Positions 1 to 7,046 are shown, counted from the stretch's first letter. The stretch: 13,159 nucleotides of DNA from an uncultured Oscillospiraceae bacterium (GCA_944387745.1 CALXGD010000026.1:1-13159), one strand, 5' to 3'. Numbers and translations: made by a program. Notes: generated from the letters alone by a model not told the origin.

Positions 1-291
1 AATATTCGCGCCAGAAGAGGCAAAAATAGAGAGGATATTGCTCAACACCCCCGGATTGTCCTTCAGCATGGCGTAGAACGTGATGATGCGTCCGGCCTTC
101 ATGTTGTGGAAGGGCTGAACGGCGTCCTTATATTTATAAAAGGCGCTGCGGCTGATGCCTACTGCCCGGGCAGCCCCGTTTACCGTACTCTCCTCCCCGA
201 TTTCCAGCAATCGCTTTGCCTCCGCTACCTTTCGGAAGATTTCCGGCATAGCGGATGCCTCTACAATAAAATATCCCGCCGACTGGCCCAT
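1..291 (-). CDS. PheB-like ACT domain protein (UPF0735 family), 3' end outside the window
   Basis: Reading the minus strand from an ATG at 291 gives 97 residues without a stop, running off the window edge. It begins MGQSAGYFIVEASAMPEIF. The sequence AARAVGISRSAFYKYKDAV (about residues 43-60) looks like a helix-turn-helix-like segment. From about residue 70, AGRIITFYAMLKDNPGVLSN is the first strand and helix of an ACT domain with the usual DxPGVLS pattern. This order matches the UPF0735/PheB family of Firmicutes, proteins of about 145 residues, so roughly two thirds is present. ACT domains bind amino acids. PheB lies beside aromatic amino acid or homoserine dehydrogenase genes in many Firmicutes, and what follows here is outside the window. 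GGAGGAG lies 6 bases upstream of the ATG, which fixes the start. A good sigma-A promoter lies about 65 bases upstream. Family assignment is firm, exact function is not. Confidence 0.82.
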   Translation of the reverse strand, partial: MGQSAGYFIVEASAMPEIFRKVAEAKRLLEIGEESTVNGAARAVGISRSAFYKYKDAVQPFHNMKAGRIITFYAMLKDNPGVLSNILSIFASSGANI

Positions 292-355
292 GTCCACTCC
301 TCCACGCCGGCCGCATGTCCATGTAGTGCGGCCATTTGTAGCTGAACTGTGGTCT

Positions 356-384
356 ATTTTAGCACAGCTGCCGGAAAGATGCAA
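356..384 (-). promoter_or_regulatory. Sigma-A-type promoter of the ACT domain gene
   Basis: On the minus strand TTGCAT (384-379) is followed after exactly 17 bases by TAAAAT (361-356). Each hexamer is a close match to the consensus. Transcription would start near 349, giving a leader of about 58 bases before the ATG at 291. This implies that the ACT gene is transcribed separately from the penicillin-binding protein gene. Confidence 0.6.
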
Positions 385-540
385 CGCAAAGCCCCGCTCC
401 TTCCGTAGATTTTCTCCAGAAAATCCGTCTCTTTTTTGTAGTTTACGACAAAAGTTTTTTATTTTCACCAGAACACCACTTGACCTTCACTCCGGTGTTC
501 CTGAGACTCTGGAATTTTTCGAAGATTTCCTCTGCCAGTT

Positions 541-575
541 GTATAGAGGGGAGGGCACAGCCCTCCCCTCTATAT
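541..575 (-). terminator. Perfect hairpin downstream of the PBP gene, probable terminator
   Basis: TATAGAGGGGAGGG at 542-555 pairs perfectly with CCCTCCCCTCTATA at 561-574. One further C-G pair (556 and 560) leaves a three-base loop, giving a 15-base-pair stem. It begins about 30 bases after the PBP stop codon. On neither strand is it followed by a clear T-run, so intrinsic termination is likely but not textbook. It could also act as an mRNA 3'-end stabiliser. The separate downstream promoter agrees with a transcription boundary here. Confidence 0.5.
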
Positions 576-606
576 CGGTCCCCATTTGATCAGAACAGGG
601 GTATCA

Positions 607-3375
607 TCAATACCCATAGGGCCGGCCTGTGGCCGGATTGATTTCCACGTCATCCCCCTCGCCGCCGTCACCGTCCGTGCCATCTGAAGTGCTTCCGGAC
701 TGTCCTGGACTGGAGGAATCTGCGCTTCCCGGATCATCCCCTCCCGAGTGGTTCGGATCTTCAGAAGAGCCCCCACCCGGGTCGTCCGTCCCCGGATGCA
801 CACCAGAGCCGCCGGGATCTGTCCCAGGTTCGACAGGGGTGCCGGGGTCGTTGGGATCTACAGCGGGAACACCGTGGACCTTACAGGTCTCCAGCCCTGT
901 AGCCGCCACATAGGAGGAGTAAAAATAGTTGTTGTCCTCCGCCACGGCACCACCCACATCCGGCCGCTCCAGGTTCAGATAGCAGTAGGTGACCACGCTC
1001 TGCTGTAGGCAATAAGGGCCGGCCAGCCGATAATAGCCGGTAAACTCCCCATTTGCGTCCATAATGGGGTCGTCCACACAGACCCGAACCATGGAATTTG
1101 AATTTTCCTCCAGGGAGTGGCAGGTGCATACTGTTGCGGGCCGGTCCTCCGGAAATACATACCCGGTGGCCACACGGTTCCCTCCGCCCTGGGTGCGGGG
1201 ATCATGCTGACAGGCCTCTGTGGCCTCGCCGCCGCAGTCCAGGCAGTACTGCACGGCAATCAGGCCGTCCGGCTGGGTGAAGTTCCGATTCTCCAAGCCA
1301 CTGTGAATTGGCTCCATCACCTTTTTCCACATCTGTGCTGCCGGGTTGCCGGAGGCCTGGACATAGGCGGGCGTCTCATAGCCCACCCACACTGCCGCAG
1401 TGTAGTAGGGCGTATAGCCCACAAACCAGCGGTTGTCCTTGGAGTCAGTGGTGCCGGTTTTGCCGGCCACCGTCATGCCGCTAATTCTGGCCTCATAGCC
1501 GCCGCCGTTGGTCCCGGACACCACATTGGTGAGCATATAGTTCATATAGTAGGCAGTGGTGCTCTTGATGGCCTGCTGCTCTTCCTCTCGGGTGTTGTCC
1601 AAAAGCACATTTCCGTTGATGTCCTCCACCTTAGTATAGGTGCGGGCCTCACGGTAGACACCGTCATTGGGGAAGGTGGCGTAGGCTGCTGCCATATCCC
1701 GCGTGCTCACTCCCACCGTCAGGCCGCCCAGGGCTAGAGGTGAGGTGTCAATATCGCTCTTATTTTCTCCATTGATCACAATTTCACTCACCAGGGGCAG
1801 GTGGAAGTTCTGCGTCCCGTACTCATAGCCCTTGGCTGGGGTCACTAGGTCGGCCAGCACCCGCACGGCCACGGTGTTGAAGGACTGCTTCACCGCCTCC
1901 AGCACAGTGGTCTGGCCGCGGTAGCGCCCGTCCACATTCACGGGCCACGCCCGGCCGCCCAGCACTTGGTAGGGGTAGTCGGGCATCACTGTGATGGGAC
2001 TGACTTTCCCCATGTCGATGGCGGGGGCATAGACGGTGAGGGGCTTGATGGAGGAGCCGGGCTGCCGCTTGCTGTCTGTCGCCAGATTCCAGCCCCGGTT
2101 CAGTGTCTTTTCCCCAATACGGCCCACGACGGCCACAATATCCCCTGTCTCATTGTCGATAATGGTGATGGCGGACTGAAGCCGCTCCCCGTTTGCAGAG
2201 GTATGGTTCAGATTGGACTCGTCCTCATAAACAGCCTCCGCCTGGGCTTGAATCTCCGGGTCGATACAGGTGTAGATCCGAAGTCCGCCGCTGGCCAGCA
2301 GCTGGCTCACCGCCCGGTCTGTATACCCGAATTTCTCCTTTAAGTCGTTCATCACATCTGTGATGACAGCCTCCTCATACCAGGAGTAGATGTCCTCGTC
2401 AGTCTCCTGGGTCTCGGCGGATTCGTCGGCGTCCACGCCGATAAACTTAAGCTCCTCCGCTGCAGCCTGGTCATGCTCCTCCTGAGAGATGTAGCCCTGC
2501 TCCAGCATCTGGTCTAAAATAATCTCCTGGCGGTATTTGTTCCACTGCACTGCAGTCCACATCTCCCCCTCGCTGTTGGCCACCCGCGCTAGGGAATAGG
2601 GGCCGTAGCGGGAGGGGTTGTTGGTGATGGCAATGAGGCTGGCGCACTCCGCCAAAGACAGCTCCGACACGTCTTTTCCAAAGTACCGCTCCGCCGCTGC
2701 TCCCACGCCTTCACAGCCGGCGCCCAGCGGAATGACGTTCAGATACCACAACAGCGTGGTATCCTTGCCGTAGGTCTGGTCAAAATCCAGAGCAGTGAAG
2801 ATTTCTTTTACCTTCCGCTTTACCGTCACATCATTTTCCTGGGTCAGGTTCTTGATCAGCTGCTGCGTGATCGTCGAGCCGCCCTGGATATCGCCGCCGG
2901 TGAACATGCTCACCACCGCCTGGGCGGTGCGCCACCAGTCCACCCCGTGATGGGTGTAAAAACGCCGGTCCTCAATGGCCACGGCGGCGTCCTTCAAATA
3001 TTTCGGGATCTCCTCATACTCCACCCACTGGGAGCTGATGGAGGTTAAAACCTGGCCTAGCTCCTGATACTGGCCATTGTCGTCCTCATAATACATCACG
3101 CTGTTTTCATTGAGTGTGAAGCTGGAAAGGTCCAGGTGAGCCTGGGGCAGAATGGTGGTGCGGATGTAGACGGCGGCAAAGCAGCACATAATGGCCCCCG
3201 TGGTCACCGCCACCAGCAGGAGCGTTCCAATCGTCCACAAAACAGTGCGCCCTCTGCTGCGGCCGCCGGACTTCCGGCCCCGACTCGTTCTGGACGGACG
3301 GCGGCCGGAGCCGGAGCCGCTCTGGCGCCGAGGCTCGTCCTGAGACGAGTAGGAAGAATAATTTCGTTCAGACAC
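607..3375 (-). CDS. Class A penicillin-binding protein (PBP1A family), bifunctional transglycosylase/transpeptidase
   Basis: Makes and cross-links peptidoglycan outside the membrane. From a GTG start the protein has 922 residues. In order: a basic Ser/Arg/Gly-rich cytoplasmic tail (1-43), one membrane anchor (about 44-71) and a GT51 glycosyltransferase domain with EDRRFYTHHGVD (135-146) and GGSTITQQLIKN (165-176). The transpeptidase domain follows with SSIK (catalytic Ser441), SFN (498-500) and KTGT (639-642). All catalytic motifs are intact. The region after KTGT has nine cysteines (about 711-831), including CLDC and CTCH, then an acidic Pro/Gly/Ser/Asp-rich tail (about 839-922) ending NPATGRPYGY. 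The GTG at 3375 is chosen because GGAGGG lies 7 bases upstream. An in-frame TTG at 3423 would add 16 residues but has no good ribosome site. It has its own promoter and is followed by a hairpin, so it is probably monocistronic. Family call very sure; paralogue name (ponA, pbpF) not assigned. Confidence 0.95.
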   Translation of the reverse strand: MSERNYSSYSSQDEPRRQSGSGSGRRPSRTSRGRKSGGRSRGRTVLWTIGTLLLVAVTTGAIMCCFAAVYIRTTILPQAHLDLSSFTLNENSVMYYEDDNGQYQELGQVLTSISSQWVEYEEIPKYLKDAAVAIEDRRFYTHHGVDWWRTAQAVVSMFTGGDIQGGSTITQQLIKNLTQENDVTVKRKVKEIFTALDFDQTYGKDTTLLWYLNVIPLGAGCEGVGAAAERYFGKDVSELSLAECASLIAITNNPSRYGPYSLARVANSEGEMWTAVQWNKYRQEIILDQMLEQGYISQEEHDQAAAEELKFIGVDADESAETQETDEDIYSWYEEAVITDVMNDLKEKFGYTDRAVSQLLASGGLRIYTCIDPEIQAQAEAVYEDESNLNHTSANGERLQSAITIIDNETGDIVAVVGRIGEKTLNRGWNLATDSKRQPGSSIKPLTVYAPAIDMGKVSPITVMPDYPYQVLGGRAWPVNVDGRYRGQTTVLEAVKQSFNTVAVRVLADLVTPAKGYEYGTQNFHLPLVSEIVINGENKSDIDTSPLALGGLTVGVSTRDMAAAYATFPNDGVYREARTYTKVEDINGNVLLDNTREEEQQAIKSTTAYYMNYMLTNVVSGTNGGGYEARISGMTVAGKTGTTDSKDNRWFVGYTPYYTAAVWVGYETPAYVQASGNPAAQMWKKVMEPIHSGLENRNFTQPDGLIAVQYCLDCGGEATEACQHDPRTQGGGNRVATGYVFPEDRPATVCTCHSLEENSNSMVRVCVDDPIMDANGEFTGYYRLAGPYCLQQSVVTYCYLNLERPDVGGAVAEDNNYFYSSYVAATGLETCKVHGVPAVDPNDPGTPVEPGTDPGGSGVHPGTDDPGGGSSEDPNHSGGDDPGSADSSSPGQSGSTSDGTDGDGGEGDDVEINPATGRPYGY

Positions 3376-3489
3376 AGGATTTCCCTCCGAACATGCGGGA
3401 CAGCAGAAATTCCGCCGTCCCAAAGGTCCTTGTTTTCTTATTGTTGGAATTTCTTGTCCCGGGAACCCGGCGGCAAAAAATCAGTATTT

Positions 3490-3517
3490 ATTATACCATA
3501 TTCTGCCCATTTGTCTA
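3490..3517 (-). promoter_or_regulatory. Promoter of the PBP gene
   Basis: On the minus strand TAGACA (3517-3512) and a perfect TATAAT (3495-3490) are 16 bases apart, with a TGG extended -10 just before TATAAT. Transcription would start near 3483, giving a leader of about 107 bases before the GTG at 3375. The leader contains a compact CCGGG/CCCGG dyad near 3459-3470. Confidence 0.65.
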
Positions 3518-3604
3518 TCCCATGATTTTGTCGTACCTTTCAGATAAGTAGTGATGGTCCAAACTCCGGCGGTTTCACCAAAATATTAGCCTCTAACCCG
3601 AAAA

Positions 3605-3644
3605 CAGCCACAAGTAAAGGCAAGTTGCCTTGTGCTTGTGGCTG
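3605..3644 (-). terminator. Two-part stem-loop, terminator-like
   Basis: CAGCCACAAG at 3605-3614 pairs perfectly with CTTGTGGCTG at 3635-3644. Inside it AAGGCA (3617-3622) pairs with TGCCTT (3626-3631) around a three-base loop. On the minus strand the stem is followed by TTTT, so it can act as a terminator for transcription coming from the prmA side, which shows no nearer terminator. On the plus strand it is followed by ATTTAT. It might instead be a copy of a dispersed hairpin repeat; a genome search for the stem sequence would tell. Confidence 0.45.
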
Positions 3645-3743
3645 ATTTATATTGTTAGTCGATTTGCACACATGATTAGGATTGTTTTTGTAATATCAAA
3701 CAAATTTGGTTTGTGATTAAGCAAAGGGCGAAGAAGTTCTTGA

Positions 3744-3857
3744 TGGTTTGAGAAAGGTCACTTCTCTTGCCCTCTGACCGCCTCATACCGTGAGGAACGG
3801 CGGGAGGCGGCGCAGCAATATACCAGAGAAAACAACGCTGCTGATGGGCTAAAATAA
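3744..3857 (+). pseudogene. Possible C-terminal remnant of a lost gene
   Basis: A plus-strand frame that opens right after a TGA at 3741-3743 encodes 37 residues, including YREERREAAQQYTRENNAAD, and ends at TAA 3855-3857. The charged helical composition is protein-like. There is no start codon or ribosome site, and an overlapping frame (KGEEVLDGLRKVTSLAL, 3724-3774) is also protein-like, suggesting an old frameshift. The parent family is not recognised; a mobile-element protein would fit the AT-rich surroundings but this is a guess. Confidence 0.25.
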
Positions 3858-3859
3858 TG

Positions 3860-3889
3860 TGGATTTGTTCTGTAGGCCTGTGCTATACT
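3860..3889 (+). promoter_or_regulatory. Promoter of the small plus-strand gene
   Basis: TATACT at 3884-3889 is preceded by TGC, an extended -10. The best upstream partner is a weak TGGATT at 3860-3865, 18 bases away. This would start transcription near 3896 and leave a leader of about 48 bases before the GTG at 3944. The extended -10 is the main support. Confidence 0.45.
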
Positions 3890-3943
3890 TTTCCTTAAGA
3901 AACAGAGCGACAAATCGGAATTTGCTAAGGGAGATGAACAGAT

Positions 3944-4351
3944 GTGAAAAAGAGAATACCCATATTATTATCAGTTGTACTAATTGTGCTTGTAGGTATT
4001 ACCGTGTGGTTTCATACTCCAATTGACTTGATGAATTTAGACACCAATAAAGTCATGGAAATTGTTGTTTTTAATGGTAATAGTGGAAATACGACACACA
4101 TTGAAGATAAAGAGCAAATTCAGCATATTATTGATAATTTGAATGATATTGAAATAAAAAGGTCAAAGCTATCCGCCGGATATACTGGGTATAGTTTCAA
4201 AGTAACTATTTATCTATCTGACGGAAATGAAGCGGATGGTTGGAATAATTTTATTATCAATTCAGATGATACCCTTAGAAAGGACCCCTTTTTCTATTCT
4301 GTGACAAAGGGAAGAATTGATTACAACTATATAGAGAAGATCGTGGAATAA
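3944..4351 (+). CDS. Small membrane-anchored or secreted protein of unknown function
   Basis: Encodes 135 residues. The first 24 (MKKRIPILLSVVLIVLVGIT then VWFH) form a basic start plus one hydrophobic segment, either a membrane anchor or an uncleaved signal. No lipobox cysteine is present, so it is not a lipoprotein. The rest is predicted outside the cell. It is rich in Asp, Asn and aromatic residues, with a pattern (IVVFNGNSGNTTHIEDKEQI, then AGYTGYSFKVTIYLSDGNE) that resembles short domains of unknown function common in Clostridia, possibly DUF5301-like; I recognise the style, not a function. The start is GTG, with AAGGGAG 9 bases upstream. It is AT-rich with A/T-ending codons, unlike all neighbours, runs opposite to them and converges on prmA with a 70-base gap. 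This suggests horizontal acquisition. The reading frame itself is convincing. Confidence 0.75.
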   Translation: MKKRIPILLSVVLIVLVGITVWFHTPIDLMNLDTNKVMEIVVFNGNSGNTTHIEDKEQIQHIIDNLNDIEIKRSKLSAGYTGYSFKVTIYLSDGNEADGWNNFIINSDDTLRKDPFFYSVTKGRIDYNYIEKIVE

Positions 4352-4421
4352 TGTAAATTCCCATTGATCGAGTAGCACACAGCAAAGCTAAACAAATGAT
4401 CCACAAGGGGCAGCACTCTCT

Positions 4422-5366
4422 TCAGGCCAGCACCGCCTCCAGAGCTGCCCACCCGTTTTTCTCCCGCTGGCGGAGCACCTTCAGCCCATTCCGGGCCAGG
4501 GCGTCGGCTACCTCCTGCGCCCGGGAGGCAATGATGCCGGAACACAGAAACACTCCCTCAGCCGTCAGTACCTGGGGGACCCAGGCGGAGAGAGGAATGA
4601 TCACATCCGCTACAATGTTGGCCAGCACCAGAGGATACCGCTCCCGGCTCAGCTCTGCCGCCAGCGCCCGGTCCGTCAGAATATCCCCTGCCCGAACGAG
4701 ATACCGGTCTCTTCCAATCCCGTTGAGCGCCCCGTTCTCATAGGCCACGTCCACCGCCTTGGGGTCGATGTCCACCGCCGCAGCGTACTCCGCCCCCAAA
4801 ACCAAGGCCGCAATGGACAGAATACCGCTGCCGCAGCCCAAATCCAGCACACGGTCCCCCGGCTTCGTGTGTTCCTCCACGCCCTCCAGACACAGCTGGG
4901 TGGAGGCGTGAGACCCCGTTCCAAAGGTGAGCCCCGGATTTAAGTAGAGAGGCACCCGCCCCTGGGGCGCCGGCTTATCCCGCTCCCACTGGGGCACTAT
5001 ATACAGCCGTTCCCCAATGGGCAGAGGCTGATAGTACTTCTGCCAGCTATAGGCCCAGTCATTCTCCGACAGGGGAACTGTGGTATACTCACAGCCCAGC
5101 CCCTGGGTGTATTGAGCCAGCTGCTCTCGGCCATTTTCATCGTCTGTGACATAAAATTTGACCCGGCAGACTCCCTGCATCTGATCCAGCAGCTCCTGAT
5201 CTACATAGTCCCAGTACTGGCGGTTTTGCTCCAAAAATTGCTGGAACTCCCCCTCATCCTCAATCACCAGAGCTGCCATTCCCGCGGCGGTGAGTTTGGC
5301 GGTGACCTCATCCAGCCGCTCCGGAACAGTGTTGACGGCCACTTCCAGCCACTTTGTGTCCTCCAT
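4422..5366 (-). CDS. prmA: Ribosomal protein L11 methyltransferase PrmA
   Basis: Cytoplasmic SAM-dependent enzyme that trimethylates several positions on ribosomal protein L11. The 314 residues match the usual PrmA length. The N-terminal part (about 1-100) is the L11-recognition domain and begins KWLEVAVNT, as in Firmicutes PrmA. Then come the signature GLTFGTGSHAST (145-156), the SAM-binding glycine loop LDLGCGSG (174-181), the acidic ribose-binding end of strand 2 DIDP (199-202) and the catalytic-region LANI (248-251). The start ATG has GGAGG 7 bases upstream. It is the last gene of a minus-strand set, 60 bases after the DegV gene. No terminator hairpin is visible directly after its stop; an AT-rich, oppositely oriented gene lies there instead, so the original 3' end may have been disturbed. 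Confidence 0.95.
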   Translation of the reverse strand: MEDTKWLEVAVNTVPERLDEVTAKLTAAGMAALVIEDEGEFQQFLEQNRQYWDYVDQELLDQMQGVCRVKFYVTDDENGREQLAQYTQGLGCEYTTVPLSENDWAYSWQKYYQPLPIGERLYIVPQWERDKPAPQGRVPLYLNPGLTFGTGSHASTQLCLEGVEEHTKPGDRVLDLGCGSGILSIAALVLGAEYAAAVDIDPKAVDVAYENGALNGIGRDRYLVRAGDILTDRALAAELSRERYPLVLANIVADVIIPLSAWVPQVLTAEGVFLCSGIIASRAQEVADALARNGLKVLRQREKNGWAALEAVLA

Positions 5367-5426
5367 CCTACATCCTCCTGCTGATCCAAAAAGTCATTTC
5401 AGCTCCTACAGATCGGAGCGCCCAGA

Positions 5427-6299
5427 CTACCGCACTGTTCCCAGATAGAACAGGGCCACTGTCCCCGGGCCGGCGTGAGCCCCGATCACTGGGCCGATAT
5501 GGTTGATGCGCACATCCTTTACGCCCAGGCGCTCCTTCACCATCTCTCCCACCATTGCGGCATCCTTTCGGCAATCCCCGTGGCTGATAAATACGATGCC
5601 TCTACCCGCCTCCGTCACCGTCTTTTCCATCTTATCCACCAGAGCTTTTAAAGCCGCGCGGCGGCCCCGGGCCTTCCCGATACTCACCAGATGCCCCTGG
5701 TTGTCCACATGGAGCACCGGTTTAATTTGCAGCATGGCGCCCACGGTAGCGGTGGTGGCGGAGATCCTGCCCCCCCGCTTTAAAAAGTGCAGGTCATCCA
5801 CAGTGAACTGGTGGCACAGGTTCAGCTTGTGTTCCTCCGTCCAGTCCCGGACCTCCTCAATGGTTCTGCCCTTTTTCCGCTCCTGGGCGGCCAGCCACAC
5901 CAAAAGCCCCTGGCCCAGAGAGGCGCAGAGGGTATCCACCGTAAAGATCTTCCGCTCCGGATACCGCTCCCCAAGCTCTCTCACCGCAATCTGCGAGGCC
6001 TGGTACGTTCCGGACAGTCCAGAGGAAAAGGCCAGCACCAGCACATCCCGCCCCGCCTGGAGCAGGGGCTCCAGAGCCTGGGTATACTGGTCCACATTCA
6101 CAGCCGCCGTGGTGGCCACCTCTCCCGCCCGGAGCATATCGTAAAAAAGCGCCGGGTCCATCTCCCGGTTGTCCGGATAGTCGTGGTATGTCTTTCCCTG
6201 AATGGTAAAGCTCAGCGGGAGGACCATGACGTCGGCCTCCGCTGCCATCTCCTGGCTCAAATCAGCAGCTGAATCTGTCAGCAGTACAAAATCAGACAT
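5427..6299 (-). CDS. DegV family protein (fatty-acid-binding, FakB-like)
   Basis: DegV/FakB proteins bind a fatty acid and present it to the FakA kinase for acyl-phosphate formation during uptake of external fatty acids. This is known for characterised members and inferred here. The 290 residues fit the family. Motifs seen: TDSAADL (8-14), SSGLSGTYQ (92-100), VDT with a following Gly-rich turn (121-131), DDLHFLKRGGRIS (168-180), LQIKPVL (190-196) and GPVIGAHAGPGT (269-280). The ligand-contacting segment that often reads TSQPS is ATTAAVN here (62-68), a common variation in Clostridia. AAGGAGG lies 7 bases before the ATG. It sits 26 bases downstream of the DUF1836 gene and 60 bases upstream of prmA, consistent with one transcript. 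No fakA gene is in the window. Confidence 0.92.
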   Translation of the reverse strand: MSDFVLLTDSAADLSQEMAAEADVMVLPLSFTIQGKTYHDYPDNREMDPALFYDMLRAGEVATTAAVNVDQYTQALEPLLQAGRDVLVLAFSSGLSGTYQASQIAVRELGERYPERKIFTVDTLCASLGQGLLVWLAAQERKKGRTIEEVRDWTEEHKLNLCHQFTVDDLHFLKRGGRISATTATVGAMLQIKPVLHVDNQGHLVSIGKARGRRAALKALVDKMEKTVTEAGRGIVFISHGDCRKDAAMVGEMVKERLGVKDVRINHIGPVIGAHAGPGTVALFYLGTVR

Positions 6300-6325
6300 G
6301 CAAAAGCCTCCTTCTCAACTTCGGA

Positions 6326-6859
6326 TCATTTTTTTGCCTTTTTGGAGTGCTCCTCTCCAGAGAGCTGGAGAATGTCCAGAATCCGGGCGCAGGCCAGCTG
6401 ATCGGCATAGCTGCGCAGAGCCAGCTCCAGAGCCATCTTTGCCAGATCGTCCCGTCCCGCCTCGCCGTCGATGGCGGCGGCCGTGTCCGTCAGCGCCCGG
6501 TCCAGCGCCCTGCAGAAATATCCGTAGAGCTCCTCCGGCTCGGGGCTGCGCTCCTCCCCCGCCCGCAGGAGGATCCCTATATCCCGCACAGAGAGCACCC
6601 GCTTCAGGGCACAGACAGCGGTCAAATATCCCAAATGGATGGGGCCATACCGCTTTCCCGACGCTCGGGGCACCAGACCGTCCTTGATATAGTTGTTTAC
6701 CATAGCGGAGGTCAGCGCCTCCCTATCGTCAAAATGGATCAGCTGCCGGGGCATGTAGGCAATGATCTGGTCCATATAGAGGGCAATGTCTGGAAGCTCG
6801 TGCCACTGGGCGGGCCGCTCATGCTCCATGCGCTCCTTTAAATCCATCAATTCCTTCAT
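6326..6859 (-). CDS. DUF1836 domain protein, probable DNA-binding regulator
   Basis: A 177-residue soluble protein. The core MVNNYIKDGLVPRASGKRYG (53-72) continuing into PIHLGYL is the DUF1836 signature. It resembles the winged helix of MerR-type regulators, where the segment would be the recognition helix and wing. The remainder is helical (LKRVLSVRDIGILLRAGEE at about 85-103), again MerR-like. The C-terminus ends in a lysine-rich tail. It could bind DNA as a dimer; ligand and targets are unknown. GAGGAG lies 8 bases before the ATG. It is the first gene of a set with degV and prmA, so regulation of that set, perhaps of itself, is a natural but untested idea. Family call is firm, function is inferred. 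Confidence 0.85.
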   Translation of the reverse strand: MKELMDLKERMEHERPAQWHELPDIALYMDQIIAYMPRQLIHFDDREALTSAMVNNYIKDGLVPRASGKRYGPIHLGYLTAVCALKRVLSVRDIGILLRAGEERSPEPEELYGYFCRALDRALTDTAAAIDGEAGRDDLAKMALELALRSYADQLACARILDILQLSGEEHSKKAKK

Positions 6860-6980
6860 TCAGCTATCTCCTCACTCCGCTCTCCCAGCCGCCACTCTCT
6901 CCAGGCTCGCGGCTCCCTCCTGCACGCCCGCCCCAACAGGGGGCAGCGGCACAGCAGGAGGTTGAGAGGTCCTATTTGTC

Positions 6981-7018
6981 ATTATCATCATGCTACCACG
7001 CAGGGAAGAAAAATGCAA
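6981..7018 (-). promoter_or_regulatory. Probable promoter for the DUF1836-degV-prmA unit
   Basis: In the 187-base gap between the CmpB-family gene and the DUF1836 gene, the minus strand has TTGCAT (7018-7013), a 17-base spacer and TAGCAT (6995-6990) preceded by TGG. A GATAAT at 6986-6981 is an alternative -10. The -10 match is imperfect. The leader to the ATG at 6859 would be about 125 bases and is GC-rich. The location in the one AT-rich patch of the gap adds support. Confidence 0.4.
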
Positions 7019-7046
7019 ATGTGATTTTCAAAACCACGCCTTGGCC

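Larger units (their letters stand above)
292..606. other. Intergenic region between the PBP gene and the ACT domain gene
   Basis: This 315-base gap holds, in minus-strand order, the hairpin after the PBP stop (541-575), two smaller dyads, the promoter of the ACT gene (356-384) and its ribosome-binding site. The dyads are GAACACC/GGTGTTC at 471-477 and 494-500 with a 16-base loop, and GATTTTC-TCCA-GAAAATC at 408-425. The second lies about 24 bases upstream of the -35 box and could be an operator, but only symmetry supports this. The short open frames across this gap have no convincing start or family resemblance and are not called. Confidence 0.5.
3541..3943. other. AT-rich intergenic region with decayed sequence
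   Basis: This stretch between the PBP promoter and the small plus-strand gene holds a large stem-loop (3605-3644), a 37-codon coding remnant ending at 3857, a promoter (3860-3889) and a ribosome-binding site. A second plus-strand frame, open from about 3536 to a TGA following 3640, has no start codon or recognised family. The base composition is plainly richer in A and T than the flanking genes, and stop codons are scattered through every frame. It reads as the remains of inserted DNA rather than as a functional gene. Confidence 0.5.

Noticed and set aside
134..322. 62-residue minus-strand frame overlapping the ACT gene start
   Set aside because: It is out of frame with the ACT domain reading, which has the better ribosome site and a recognisable family.
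1117..1737. 206-residue plus-strand frame inside the PBP gene
   Set aside because: Antisense shadow of the conserved transpeptidase domain, with no ribosome site or family motif.
3536..3655. Short plus-strand frame ending KGKLPCACG before a TGA
   Set aside because: It has no start codon, and its end coincides with the stem-loop at 3605-3644, so the resemblance to protein is probably a by-product of the hairpin arms.
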